A stretch of DNA of 64,000 bases from Cognatiyoonia koreensis (GTDB lineage Bacteria > Pseudomonadota > Alphaproteobacteria > Rhodobacterales > Rhodobacteraceae). The notes beneath the pieces are model-generated. The model was not told the DNA's origin. It saw only the letters and a program-made list of their open reading frames with translations, and searched no databases. The first letter of the stretch is position 1. Each line of letters begins with the position of its first letter. This document shows, one piece after another, positions 56,570-64,000 of the stretch. The translations under genes were made by a program, and so were the position numbers. The DNA is taken from positions 186,001 through 250,000 of the forward strand of contig NZ_FOIZ01000002.1 in the NCBI RefSeq assembly GCF_900109295.1, in the 5' to 3' direction.

Positions 56570-58222
56570 ATGGCCGTGATTGAACGCGAAGAAATGGACG
56601 TGGATGTCGTGATCGTCGGCGCAGGCCCTGCTGGTCTGTCAGCTGCGATCCGCCTGAAGCAACTGGATGCAGATCTGAACGTCGTCGTTCTCGAAAAAGG
56701 GTCCGAAGTTGGGGCGCATATTCTTTCCGGGGCCGTGCTTGATCCGTCCGGTCTGAACCGCCTGATTCCAGACTGGAAAGAAAAAGGTGCGCCACTGAAC
56801 GTCCCGGTCAAGGAAGACAACTTCTACGTTCTGGGTGAAGCTGGCCAGATCCGTCTGCCGAATTTCATCATGCCGCCGCTGATGAACAACCATGGCAACT
56901 ATATCGTGTCGATGGGGAACGTTTGCCGCTGGATGGCGGAACAAGCCGAAGCCATGGGCGTGGAAATCTTCCCCGGCATGGCCTGTTCTGAACTGGTTTA
57001 CGGCGCCAATGGCGAAGTCAAAGGGGTGGTCGCAGGTGAATTTGGAAAGAATCCCGATGGCACGCCGGGTCCTTCCTATGAACCTGGCATGGTGCTGAAC
57101 GGAAAGTACGTGTTCCTTTCAGAAGGCGTTCGCGGCTCACTGTCCAAGGAAGTCATCGAAAAATATGATCTGGCCGCGCATAGCGACGTCCCAAAATTCG
57201 GCATCGGAATGAAGGAAATCTGGGAAGTCGATCCTGAAAAGCACAACGAAGGCGAAGTCACCCACACGCTGGGCTGGCCGCTGGGCTTCAAGAATTCGGG
57301 CGGCTCGTTCATTTATCACTTGGACAATAATCAGGTCTATGTCGGCTATATAGTCGATCTGAACTACAAGAACCCGCACCTGTTCCCTTACATGGAGTTC
57401 CAAAAGTTCAAGCATCATCCGAAAATTGCAGAGCTTCTGAAAGGCGGCAAACGGGTCGCATATGGCGCGCGGGCTGTTACAAAGGGCGGTTTTCAGTCGA
57501 TCCCCGAAGTTGCATTCCCTGGCGGTGCACTGCTTGGTTGCTCTGCCGGGCTGGTGAACCTGCCGCGTATCAAGGGCAACCACAACGCAATGCACTCTGG
57601 CATCGAAGCTGCCGAATCCGCCTATGCCGCGATCTCTGCTGGCCGATCGGGCGATACGTTGGAAGACTACAGCAAGGCGTTGAAGAATGGTCCTGTCGGC
57701 AAAGATCTGAACGTCGTGCGCAACGTGGCCCCTTTGAACGCCAAGTTCGGCCCGCTGGGCGGCATGGCATTGGGCGGCTTTGACATGTGGTTCCAGACGA
57801 TCTTCAAATCATCGCTTTTTGGGACGCTCAAGCACGGCAAGACCGACGCAGAAAGCACCGAACCGGCGGACAAGCACGAACCGATCAACTATCCAAAACC
57901 TGATGGCGTGCTGTCTTTTGACCGCCTTACCAATGTGGCGTTCAGCTTTACCAACCACGAGGAAAGCCAGCCCGCCCACTTGAAGCTGAAGGATGCAAGC
58001 ATCCCGGTTGCCGTAAACTTGCCGAAATACGCTGGACCTTCTGCACGGTATTGCCCAGCCGGCGTTTACGAATTCATCGAGGAAGATGGCAAGGAGCCGC
58101 GTTTCCAGATCAACTTCCAGAATTGCGTGCACTGCAAGACCTGCGATATCAAGGACCCAAGCCAGAATATCGTTTGGACAGTGCCGCAAGGCGGCGACGG
58201 ACCGAATTACCCGAACATGTAA
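56570..58222 (+). CDS. Electron-transfer flavoprotein:ubiquinone oxidoreductase
   Basis: A 550-residue membrane-associated FAD/4Fe-4S enzyme that passes electrons from ETF to ubiquinone. The FAD motif GAGPAG is at residues 17-22; the C-terminal ferredoxin-like part carries C-terminal cysteines in YCPAGVYEF and NCVHCKTC. The start at 56570 (MAVIEREEMD) is chosen because the preceding reading frame has no family similarity. It links beta-oxidation and amino-acid oxidation to the respiratory chain, which fits the fadH gene nearby. Confidence 0.95.
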   Translation: MAVIEREEMDVDVVIVGAGPAGLSAAIRLKQLDADLNVVVLEKGSEVGAHILSGAVLDPSGLNRLIPDWKEKGAPLNVPVKEDNFYVLGEAGQIRLPNFIMPPLMNNHGNYIVSMGNVCRWMAEQAEAMGVEIFPGMACSELVYGANGEVKGVVAGEFGKNPDGTPGPSYEPGMVLNGKYVFLSEGVRGSLSKEVIEKYDLAAHSDVPKFGIGMKEIWEVDPEKHNEGEVTHTLGWPLGFKNSGGSFIYHLDNNQVYVGYIVDLNYKNPHLFPYMEFQKFKHHPKIAELLKGGKRVAYGARAVTKGGFQSIPEVAFPGGALLGCSAGLVNLPRIKGNHNAMHSGIEAAESAYAAISAGRSGDTLEDYSKALKNGPVGKDLNVVRNVAPLNAKFGPLGGMALGGFDMWFQTIFKSSLFGTLKHGKTDAESTEPADKHEPINYPKPDGVLSFDRLTNVAFSFTNHEESQPAHLKLKDASIPVAVNLPKYAGPSARYCPAGVYEFIEEDGKEPRFQINFQNCVHCKTCDIKDPSQNIVWTVPQGGDGPNYPNM

Positions 58223-58227
58223 CCGGT

Positions 58228-58255
58228 CAAAGGGCATCCTGATGGGTGCCCTTTG
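58228..58255 (+). terminator. Hairpin downstream of etfQO
   Basis: A perfect nine-pair inverted repeat, CAAAGGGCA (58228-58236) with TGCCCTTTG (58247-58255) around a ten-base loop, starts six bases after the stop. No long T-run follows, but the terminal TTTG could serve as a weak one. Confidence 0.65.
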
Positions 58256-58341
58256 TCACAACCGCGGGATTCTGCCGCATCTGCAGGCCACCGTTTGCTT
58301 TCGTGCCGTCCCTTCCCTAACGTGGCCCGCAAGAACAACAC

Positions 58342-60057
58342 ATGAAACAAGGGCAGACAGTGTTCAGACTTACCGTGAAGGCCGTAGTTCTAGCGGCAAC
58401 TTGTTCGTTTTCCTTGCCCGCTGTGGCCCAAGAGAACGCAGGCTCTTATCTCGCGGCACGCCATGCAGCGATCGGAAACGACTTTGCTGCGGCTGCTCTG
58501 TACTATGAAAAATCGCTGCGCGAAGATCCCGGCAACCCTGCGTTGCTGGACAATCTACTGTCGGCGCAAATCTCGTTAGGCAGGATCGAAGCCGCCGCGA
58601 TGACCGCGCAAAGCATGCTCGATAGCGGTATCGAAAGTCAGATCGGCAACCTGGTCCTGAGCGCCGTCGCCACAAAGACCGGCAACTGGGCCGAGATCAT
58701 GGACAGGTTCGAAGCAGGGCAAACGATCAGCCCGCTGGTGGACGGGCTGACGCAGGCCTGGACTGCGCTGGGCCGTGGTGAAATGAGCGCCGCGATTGAA
58801 AGCTTCGATGCCGTTATCGAAACTGAAGGCATGGGCGTTTATGGGCGTTATCACAAGGCCTTGGCGCTAGCTGTCGTCGGAGATTACGAAGGGGCTGACG
58901 CAATCCTGAGTGCACCGACCCGCGGTGGCGCGGCCTACAGCGCACGCGCTGCCATCGCACATGCAAAGATACTCAGCCAGCTGGGTCGCAACGAAGACGC
59001 GCTTGCCAATCTCGACGCCGTCTTTGGTGAGGTGCGCGATCCGACCATCATCGAATTGCGCAACAGGTTGGAAGCTGGCGAGATTCTCCCCTATGACGTT
59101 ATCAACACCGCACAACAGGGCATTGGCGAAATCAGCTTTATGGTCGCAGGACTTCTGCGTGGCGAAACACCAGATTCATATACTTTGCTCTACGCAAGGG
59201 TTGCTGAATATCTCGATCCTGCAAACACCTCAGCGTTGATCACATCCGCCGATCTTCTTGAAAGGCTGGAACGCTATGAACTGGCGGACGAGGCATTTGC
59301 GCGGATCGCACCATCTGACCCCGCATTTTCCGCCGCAGAGCTTGGCCGCGTGGACGTCCTGCGCAAGGCCGGCAAGAACGACACAGCAGTCGAAGTTGCC
59401 CAGTCACTGGCCCGCAGCCACGCGGACTTGCCACATGTGCACGCCAAGTTGGGCGACATGCTACGCTTTGTCGAACGCTTTGACGAAGCCATCACCGCGT
59501 ATGACACAGCTTTGTCGCTTTATCCCAAAACCGATACTTCGCGTTGGTTCGTCTATTACACGCGCGCGATCACACATCATCATATCGATCAATGGACACA
59601 AGCCGAAGCCGACTTTCGCGCCGCGCTTGAATTGAACCCGAACCAGCCGCAGGTGTTGAATTATCTTGGTTATTCCTTGGTCGAACGTAATGAAAAGCTC
59701 GATGAAGCGCTTGAAATGATCGAAAAGGCTGTCGAGACGGAACCCGAGAACGGGGCGATCGTGGACAGTCTCGGCTGGGTCTATTTCCAACTTGGTCGTT
59801 ACGATGACGCGGTGGAACCGATGGAAAAGGCTGCGTCCCTCGAAGCGACAGACCCCATCATCAACGACCACCTTGGGGATGTTTATTGGGCCGTTGGCCG
59901 AGAGGTCGAGGCAACATTCCAATGGAATCGTGCGCTGTCCTTTGATCCTGACGAAGAACTCGCCGATCGCATTCGCTTGAAACTGGAAATCGGTCTGGAT
60001 TCTGTTCTGGAACGTGAAGGCACGGAACTGATTAAACTCGCCAATGACGACGGCTAG
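58342..60057 (+). CDS. Tetratricopeptide-repeat protein with signal peptide
   Basis: A 571-residue exported TPR protein. Residues 1-29 form a signal peptide (cut predicted after AVAQ). The rest is a long helical solenoid; clear TPR units occur near 38-70 and in the C-terminal half, where NPNQPQVLNYLGYSLVER and a unit with GRYDDAVEPMEKA are typical. Likely a periplasmic scaffold. Its stop lies 14 bases inside ispE, so the two are coupled. No specific function is evident. Confidence 0.87.
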   Translation: MKQGQTVFRLTVKAVVLAATCSFSLPAVAQENAGSYLAARHAAIGNDFAAAALYYEKSLREDPGNPALLDNLLSAQISLGRIEAAAMTAQSMLDSGIESQIGNLVLSAVATKTGNWAEIMDRFEAGQTISPLVDGLTQAWTALGRGEMSAAIESFDAVIETEGMGVYGRYHKALALAVVGDYEGADAILSAPTRGGAAYSARAAIAHAKILSQLGRNEDALANLDAVFGEVRDPTIIELRNRLEAGEILPYDVINTAQQGIGEISFMVAGLLRGETPDSYTLLYARVAEYLDPANTSALITSADLLERLERYELADEAFARIAPSDPAFSAAELGRVDVLRKAGKNDTAVEVAQSLARSHADLPHVHAKLGDMLRFVERFDEAITAYDTALSLYPKTDTSRWFVYYTRAITHHHIDQWTQAEADFRAALELNPNQPQVLNYLGYSLVERNEKLDEALEMIEKAVETEPENGAIVDSLGWVYFQLGRYDDAVEPMEKAASLEATDPIINDHLGDVYWAVGREVEATFQWNRALSFDPDEELADRIRLKLEIGLDSVLEREGTELIKLANDDG

Positions 60058-60901
60058 AATCAACGCTCCGGCAAAGGTCAACCTGACCTTGCACGTGGTC
60101 GGAAAACGCAAAGACGGCTATCACGAACTCGACAGTTTGGTGGTGTTCGCAGATGTGGCGGATCAACTTGCCGCCACCATCGCGCCTGATTTGCGGCTCA
60201 GTGTGAGCGGCCCGTTTGCACAAGGCGTTCCGGTAGACAGCAGCAATCTTGTCCTGCGGGCAGCAGAAGCGCTACGTCGCGCGCGCGGCGTACAGGATGG
60301 TGCGCATATCACCTTGGAAAAACACCTGCCCAATCAAGCAGGTATCGGCGGCGGCTCTGCCGATGCGGCAGCGGCCTTCGCCCTGTTGGCAGAGCTTTGG
60401 CAGGTTGCACCCCTACCCGCCGATGCGCCAGAGGTTGTCACACTCGGCGCTGACGTCCCTGTCTGTATGCGTACGCCAGAACCAACGCGGATGATGGGGA
60501 TCGGTGAACGTCTCTTGCCTGCAGCGCCTTTGCCGCAATGTGCGCTCGTACTCGTCAAAGCTCCGACAACGGTGCCAACTGGCGGCGTTTTTCAGGGCCT
60601 CGCGAGCGCAACTAACCCACAGATGGACCCGCTGCCGCCGGGACTCGACTTTGAGGGATTTGCAAACTGGCTGAATAGGCAACGCAATGATTTGCTGCCA
60701 CCGGCCCGCCTCGTCGCCCCCGACATTGATCTGTCTCTTCAAAAACTGAAGGCAATGCCAGCAGTCAAAGCTGTGGGGATGTCAGGGTCCGGCGCAACCT
60801 GTTACGGGCTGGTCGCCAACATGGCAGAAGCGCGCCAGGTTGCCCGCGCCATTCAAGTCTCGGAAATGTCGTGGTGGGTCGCCCCGGCAGCCGTTCTTTA
60901 A
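60044..60901 (+). CDS. ispE: 4-diphosphocytidyl-2-C-methyl-D-erythritol kinase
   Basis: A 285-residue GHMP kinase of the MEP isoprenoid pathway. It begins with INAPAKVNLTLHV (residues 5-17), and the ATP-binding loop QAGIGGGSADAAAA is near 98-111; the C-terminal GSGATCYGL block completes the fold. It overlaps the TPR gene by 14 bases and converges on the polyprenyl synthase gene, which uses isoprenoid precursors from the same pathway. Confidence 0.95.
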   Translation: MTTARINAPAKVNLTLHVVGKRKDGYHELDSLVVFADVADQLAATIAPDLRLSVSGPFAQGVPVDSSNLVLRAAEALRRARGVQDGAHITLEKHLPNQAGIGGGSADAAAAFALLAELWQVAPLPADAPEVVTLGADVPVCMRTPEPTRMMGIGERLLPAAPLPQCALVLVKAPTTVPTGGVFQGLASATNPQMDPLPPGLDFEGFANWLNRQRNDLLPPARLVAPDIDLSLQKLKAMPAVKAVGMSGSGATCYGLVANMAEARQVARAIQVSEMSWWVAPAAVL

Positions 60902-61896
60902 ACGACACGCGCCACAACGTAATCAGCCAGATCAATCAACATTGTCTTGATCTCGTGATCAGGCAAGTCATGCAACGATCGTTTCGCTTTTTCAGCCCAT
61001 TCCAATGCGTCTTGGCGGGTGGACTCCATCGTTGCGTGCTTTGCGAGAAGGGAAAGGGCAGTATCCAGATCACCATCGGCTTGCTTGCCTTTAGAAATCG
61101 TGCGTTTCCAGAACGCCATTTCCTCAACGTCGGCTTTGGCAATCGCACGGATAACCGGGAGCGTCAGTTTCCGCTCTCTGAAATCGTCCCCGATGTTCTT
61201 GCCCGTCGCCGCTGTCCCGCCATAATCCAGTAAGTCATCAACGATCTGGAAGGAAATGCCCAATGCATCGCCGTAATCGAAAAGCGACTGAACCTGGGTG
61301 TCCGACATTTCTGCGATGACGCCACCAACTTCCATCGCTGCGCTGAACAACGCAGCCGTCTTTCCGCGCACAACTTTTAGGTAGATGTCTTCAGTGGTGG
61401 CAAGATCGGCCGCAGCGGTCAGTTGCAGCACCTCACCTTCGGCAATCGTTGCTGCAGCGTTCGACAGAATGCGCAAGACGCGCATGTTGTTTGTCTCTGT
61501 CATCAACTGGAAGGATCGCGCGAACAGATAATCGCCGACCAACACGCTAGATGAATTGTCCCAAAGCAGATTTGCCGTCGGACGACCACGGCGCTTGTCG
61601 CTTTCATCAACAACATCATCATGGAGCAGAGTCGCGGTATGGATAAATTCCACAGTCGCAGCCAAATGCACGTGATAAGGGCCGCCATAGCCGCACATAC
61701 GCGCCGCTGCGAGCGTCAGCATCGGGCGTAAACGCTTGCCACCTGCTTCGACAAGGTGGGCAGTAACTTCTGGAATACGCGGCGCATGTTCGGACGCCAT
61801 GCGTTCGCGGATCATGTCGTTCACCAGCGCCAGATCGTCCGCCAGTGCGGCCGCCAGCCGTTCGTGGGGTTTGGTTGCGGCGTGGTCGAGGCTCAT
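60898..61896 (-). CDS. ispB: Polyprenyl (octaprenyl/decaprenyl) diphosphate synthase
   Basis: A 332-residue trans-prenyltransferase making the side chain of ubiquinone. The two aspartate-rich motifs are DDVVD (93-97) and DDLLD (220-224), with the GGKRLRPML block at 52-60. The start at 61896 follows GGAAG. Chain length is probably ten units in this lineage, which the sequence alone does not prove. Stops overlap the convergent ispE in a TTAA. Confidence 0.93.
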   Translation of the reverse strand: MSLDHAATKPHERLAAALADDLALVNDMIRERMASEHAPRIPEVTAHLVEAGGKRLRPMLTLAAARMCGYGGPYHVHLAATVEFIHTATLLHDDVVDESDKRRGRPTANLLWDNSSSVLVGDYLFARSFQLMTETNNMRVLRILSNAAATIAEGEVLQLTAAADLATTEDIYLKVVRGKTAALFSAAMEVGGVIAEMSDTQVQSLFDYGDALGISFQIVDDLLDYGGTAATGKNIGDDFRERKLTLPVIRAIAKADVEEMAFWKRTISKGKQADGDLDTALSLLAKHATMESTRQDALEWAEKAKRSLHDLPDHEIKTMLIDLADYVVARVV

Positions 61897-61954
61897 CAAA
61901 CTGCTTCCAAGTGCTTGAATGGACAAAGACGTGCCCACGTCTTACGTCAGTGAT

Positions 61955-62170
61955 ATGAAAGAGCTTTTGCGTACCAACGACCCGACGGTCATCGCCTTTG
62001 CCAGCGCCCTTCTGGACAGCGAGGGTATAACCTTCTTTGAATTCGACGTAAACATGAGCGTCCTCGAAGGAAGCATAGGCATAATGCCGCGCCGCTTGAT
62101 GGTCGCGGACCGTGATCTTTTCATGGCAGAAGCGGTCATGCGGGACGCCGAAATTGATCTTGGACGCTGA
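61955..62170 (+). CDS. DUF2007 (putative prokaryotic signal transducing) protein
   Basis: A 71-residue protein of the DUF2007 family, starting MKELLRTNDPTVIAFASALL and ending with an IMPRRLMVADRD segment. Such proteins are small ferredoxin-like-fold proteins of unknown function. The ATG at 61955 is preferred to one 36 bases upstream. It is divergent from ispB and overlaps the following methyltransferase gene. Confidence 0.85.
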   Translation: MKELLRTNDPTVIAFASALLDSEGITFFEFDVNMSVLEGSIGIMPRRLMVADRDLFMAEAVMRDAEIDLGR

Positions 62171-62894
62171 TCTCACGCACGACGCATTTCTTGGCGGGTT
62201 GGTTCATATATGGCAGCCCAAGAAGGGGTATCGCGCCGGCACTGACCCCGTGATGCTGGCAGCCAGCGTGCCTGCGCAATCGGGCCAATCAGTACTGGAA
62301 CTTGGCTGCGGTGCCGGAACCGCAGCGCTTTGCCTTCATACGCGTGTTGCCGGGTTGCGGCTTGTCGGGGTCGAGGTGCAAAGCCTTTATGCCACCCTTG
62401 CTGCGCGTAACGCAGCAGGCACAAGCGCCGATATGCGCGTTATCACTTCAGACCTGCGCGATCTTCCTGCCGACCTACGGCAAGAACGGTTTGATCATGT
62501 GATCATGAATCCACCCTATTTTGATCGTGCGAAAGGTGATGCCTCTGCAGATCAGGGGCGTGATCTTGCCCTTGGCGGCGACACGCCGTTGGCGGACTGG
62601 CTTGGTGTCGGTATCAGGCGGGTCGGACCAAAAGGTTATTTGACTGTGATCCAAAAAATAGACCGACTACCGGATGTGATGGCAGCGATAAGGGGCCGAC
62701 TTGGCAGTTTTGTGCTGCGTCCTATCGCTTCTACGCCGACATCTGCGGCCAATCTGTTTCTGTTGCGCGCACGACAGGAAGGGCACGCACCGATGCGAAT
62801 TTGCCCGCCGCTTATTATGCATGATGGCAACCGGTATACGCCTGAGGTCGAAGCCATTTTGCGCAATGCCGCAGAACTGAGCATGGACCATTAA
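62154..62894 (+). CDS. TrmN6-like methyltransferase (tRNA1(Val) A37-N6 family)
   Basis: A 246-residue SAM-dependent N6-adenine methyltransferase. The SAM motif LELGCGAGTAAL is at residues 48-59 and the catalytic NPPY at 119-122. Relatives start near DDLTHDAFLGG, so TTG codons at 62154 or 62160 are the likely starts; a GTG at 62112 would add 14 residues. Probably modifies A37 of a tRNA. It overlaps the DUF2007 gene. Confidence 0.87.
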   Translation: MILDADLTHDAFLGGLVHIWQPKKGYRAGTDPVMLAASVPAQSGQSVLELGCGAGTAALCLHTRVAGLRLVGVEVQSLYATLAARNAAGTSADMRVITSDLRDLPADLRQERFDHVIMNPPYFDRAKGDASADQGRDLALGGDTPLADWLGVGIRRVGPKGYLTVIQKIDRLPDVMAAIRGRLGSFVLRPIASTPTSAANLFLLRARQEGHAPMRICPPLIMHDGNRYTPEVEAILRNAAELSMDH

Positions 62895-63009
62895 TAGTTT
62901 GGCAAGAAATACGCTCCATCGTGAATCGTACATATTTTGCTGCAGTGCGTCGTGACTTCGAAACCAAGATGTGCTGCACTCAGTTACACACACTCACAGG
63001 AGGACGACC

Positions 63010-63180
63010 ATGAACTTGAGTTCGCGTTTGCAGGAACTGAAGAAGAAACATGCACATCTATCTACTTCTGTTGAACAACTTCAACGTAGCCCCGCGACCG
63101 ACGACCTCGAGATCGCCAAGCTGAAAAAGCAGAAACTGGCGATCAAAGAAGAAATCAATCGGCTCAGCGTCTCCGCATAA
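63010..63180 (+). CDS. YdcH-family (DUF465) small protein
   Basis: A 56-residue helical protein of the DUF465/YdcH family, with the typical HAHLSTSVEQL and LEIAKLKKQKLAIKEEI segments forming two helices. An AGGAGGACGACC ribosome-binding region precedes the ATG. Function unknown. A perfect ten-base-pair hairpin lies ten bases beyond the stop. Confidence 0.9.
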   Translation: MNLSSRLQELKKKHAHLSTSVEQLQRSPATDDLEIAKLKKQKLAIKEEINRLSVSA

Positions 63181-63190
63181 TGCCGAATAT

Positions 63191-63213
63191 GGCACTGGCC
63201 AGTGGCCAGTGCC
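63191..63213. terminator. Perfect 10-bp hairpin between the YdcH gene and the LysR fragment
   Basis: GGCACTGGCC (63191-63200), loop AGT, and GGCCAGTGCC (63204-63213) form a perfect stem that ends immediately before the stop of the convergent LysR gene. There is no T-run on either side, so it may act as a bidirectional pause or RNA-stability element and not a classical terminator. Confidence 0.6.
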
Positions 63214-64000
63214 TCACACGATATCGGCAGCGTGGACCATTTTGCGTTCCGCGCGAAATTTGCCTGACTGACTGATTTCCTGCAGTACCCAGTCATGGAA
63301 TGCTGCGATCTTTGGTAAGGTTTCGTTCCCTTTTGGACAAACGAAGCGAAATTTGGGTGACACGATGATCCCGAGCTCAAACGGAGCGACGAGGCGCCCT
63401 GCCTCCATCGCACGCGCAGCAAGCGAAACCCGCCCCAAAACAACACCAGCCCCTGACATCGCCGCATCAAGCGCGTGATCGGCTTGCGAAAAGCGTGGGC
63501 CATGGCTCGTGTCAATATCGATTCCCTGCACTTTCGTCCAGTTTGCCCAACTACCTTCGTCACTGACCGATGACATCGACTCGTCGTGTACAAGGATCGC
63601 ATCTTTCAAGTCAGCGGGTTCTTTAATGTGTTCGGCCATTTGCGGCGTCATCATCGGTGTGACCCACTCTTCGATCAGCGGCTCTGCATGGAGGCTGTCA
63701 TCCGCTTCAAGGCCAAATCGGATCGCGACATCAACCTCGTCGCGATCAAAATCCGCAAGACGCAAACCTGCGACAAAGCGCAGTTCAATTTCAGGATGAG
63801 CCTGTGCAAAATCATACATCCGTGGCGCAAGCCATTTCGCAGTAAAGGCAGGTCCTGCCGTTACGGTAAGGATACCAGTGTCTTGTAAACGACGCACGTC
63901 GCGCCACGCTGACATCAATTTACCAAAAGCATCCCGTGTAGCAGGCGCAAGCATGCGTCCGGCTTCTGTAAGTTCCACAGCACGGTTCAGGCGTCGAAAC
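63214..64000 (-). CDS. LysR-family regulator (GcvA-like), partial
   Basis: An open frame of about 262 residues that continues past the right window edge, so the N-terminus is missing. The remaining helix-turn-helix end (LFRRLNRAVELTEAGRMLAP) and the effector domain with VTAGPAFTAKWLAPRM and DEVDVAIRFG match the GcvA/AmpR-like LysR group. Targets are not visible. Converges on the YdcH gene at a perfect hairpin. Confidence 0.88.
   Translation of the reverse strand, partial: FRRLNRAVELTEAGRMLAPATRDAFGKLMSAWRDVRRLQDTGILTVTAGPAFTAKWLAPRMYDFAQAHPEIELRFVAGLRLADFDRDEVDVAIRFGLEADDSLHAEPLIEEWVTPMMTPQMAEHIKEPADLKDAILVHDESMSSVSDEGSWANWTKVQGIDIDTSHGPRFSQADHALDAAMSGAGVVLGRVSLAARAMEAGRLVAPFELGIIVSPKFRFVCPKGNETLPKIAAFHDWVLQEISQSGKFRAERKMVHAADIV

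Overview
The window is an ordinary chromosomal segment of an alphaproteobacterium, most likely a marine Rhodobacteraceae (Roseobacter-group) bacterium. This is inferred from protein style and neighbourhoods: EtfQO, ZapE, a PrtD/HlyD type I exporter, accD-folC, DUF6478, a DgcN/DgcA D-glutamate pathway and a BciB-like reductase. Coding density is very high. I see no intergenic space above about 260 bp, no tRNA or rRNA gene, no insertion sequence, no prophage and no CRISPR array. About 67 protein genes are supported; the first (M17 peptidase) and last (LysR regulator) are cut by the window edges.

Layout. 0-4.2 kb: an M17 peptidase fragment, a small unknown gene, then an inorganic-carbon cassette (beta-carbonic anhydrase, SbtA bicarbonate permease, SbtB-like PII protein) converging on a YbdK-type ligase. 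4.3-9 kb, minus strand: DUF4139 protein, asd, an MFS transporter and an Asp/Glu-racemase-like protein. 9-12 kb: BciB-like divinyl-chlorophyllide reductase and a membrane-anchored RTX protein. 12-15 kb, minus: dat-dgcA-dgcN, a D-glutamate/D-amino-acid catabolic operon. 15-17 kb: glnK-amtB. 17-21 kb: class A PBP, then mlaA-mlaC plus a small secreted cysteine protein. 21-24 kb: type I secretion ABC protein and HlyD adaptor. 24-30 kb: short overlapping operons (RidA, GDPD, DUF482 acyltransferase, PCD; ferredoxin reductase, rsmD, HAD). 30-34.5 kb: map, sfsA, cinA-like, GNAT, AhpD-like and OmpA-like genes. 34.6-41.6 kb, minus: LysR, DUF2805, fadH, unknowns, a lipoprotein and ilvD. 41.7-47 kb: CPBP protease, accD-folC operon, a secreted unknown and a LysM protein. 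47-56.4 kb, mostly minus: zapE, an MFS transporter (plus strand), then a long run of overlapping genes (hydrolase, PhyH dioxygenase, ornithine-cyclodeaminase-like, HAD, YaiI, fghA, AEC transporter, unknown, greA). 56.5-64 kb: etfQO, TPR protein, ispE, polyprenyl synthase, DUF2007, TrmN6-like methyltransferase, YdcH-like peptide and a LysR fragment.

Most genes sit in tightly packed operons with ATGA/GTGA overlaps. At least five convergent pairs share their stop codons in a palindromic CTAG or TTAA tetranucleotide. Genes worth a second look are the carbon-uptake cassette, the D-amino-acid segment, the lone bciB and the PhyH/cyclodeaminase operon. No obviously undescribed defence or mobile system is visible.
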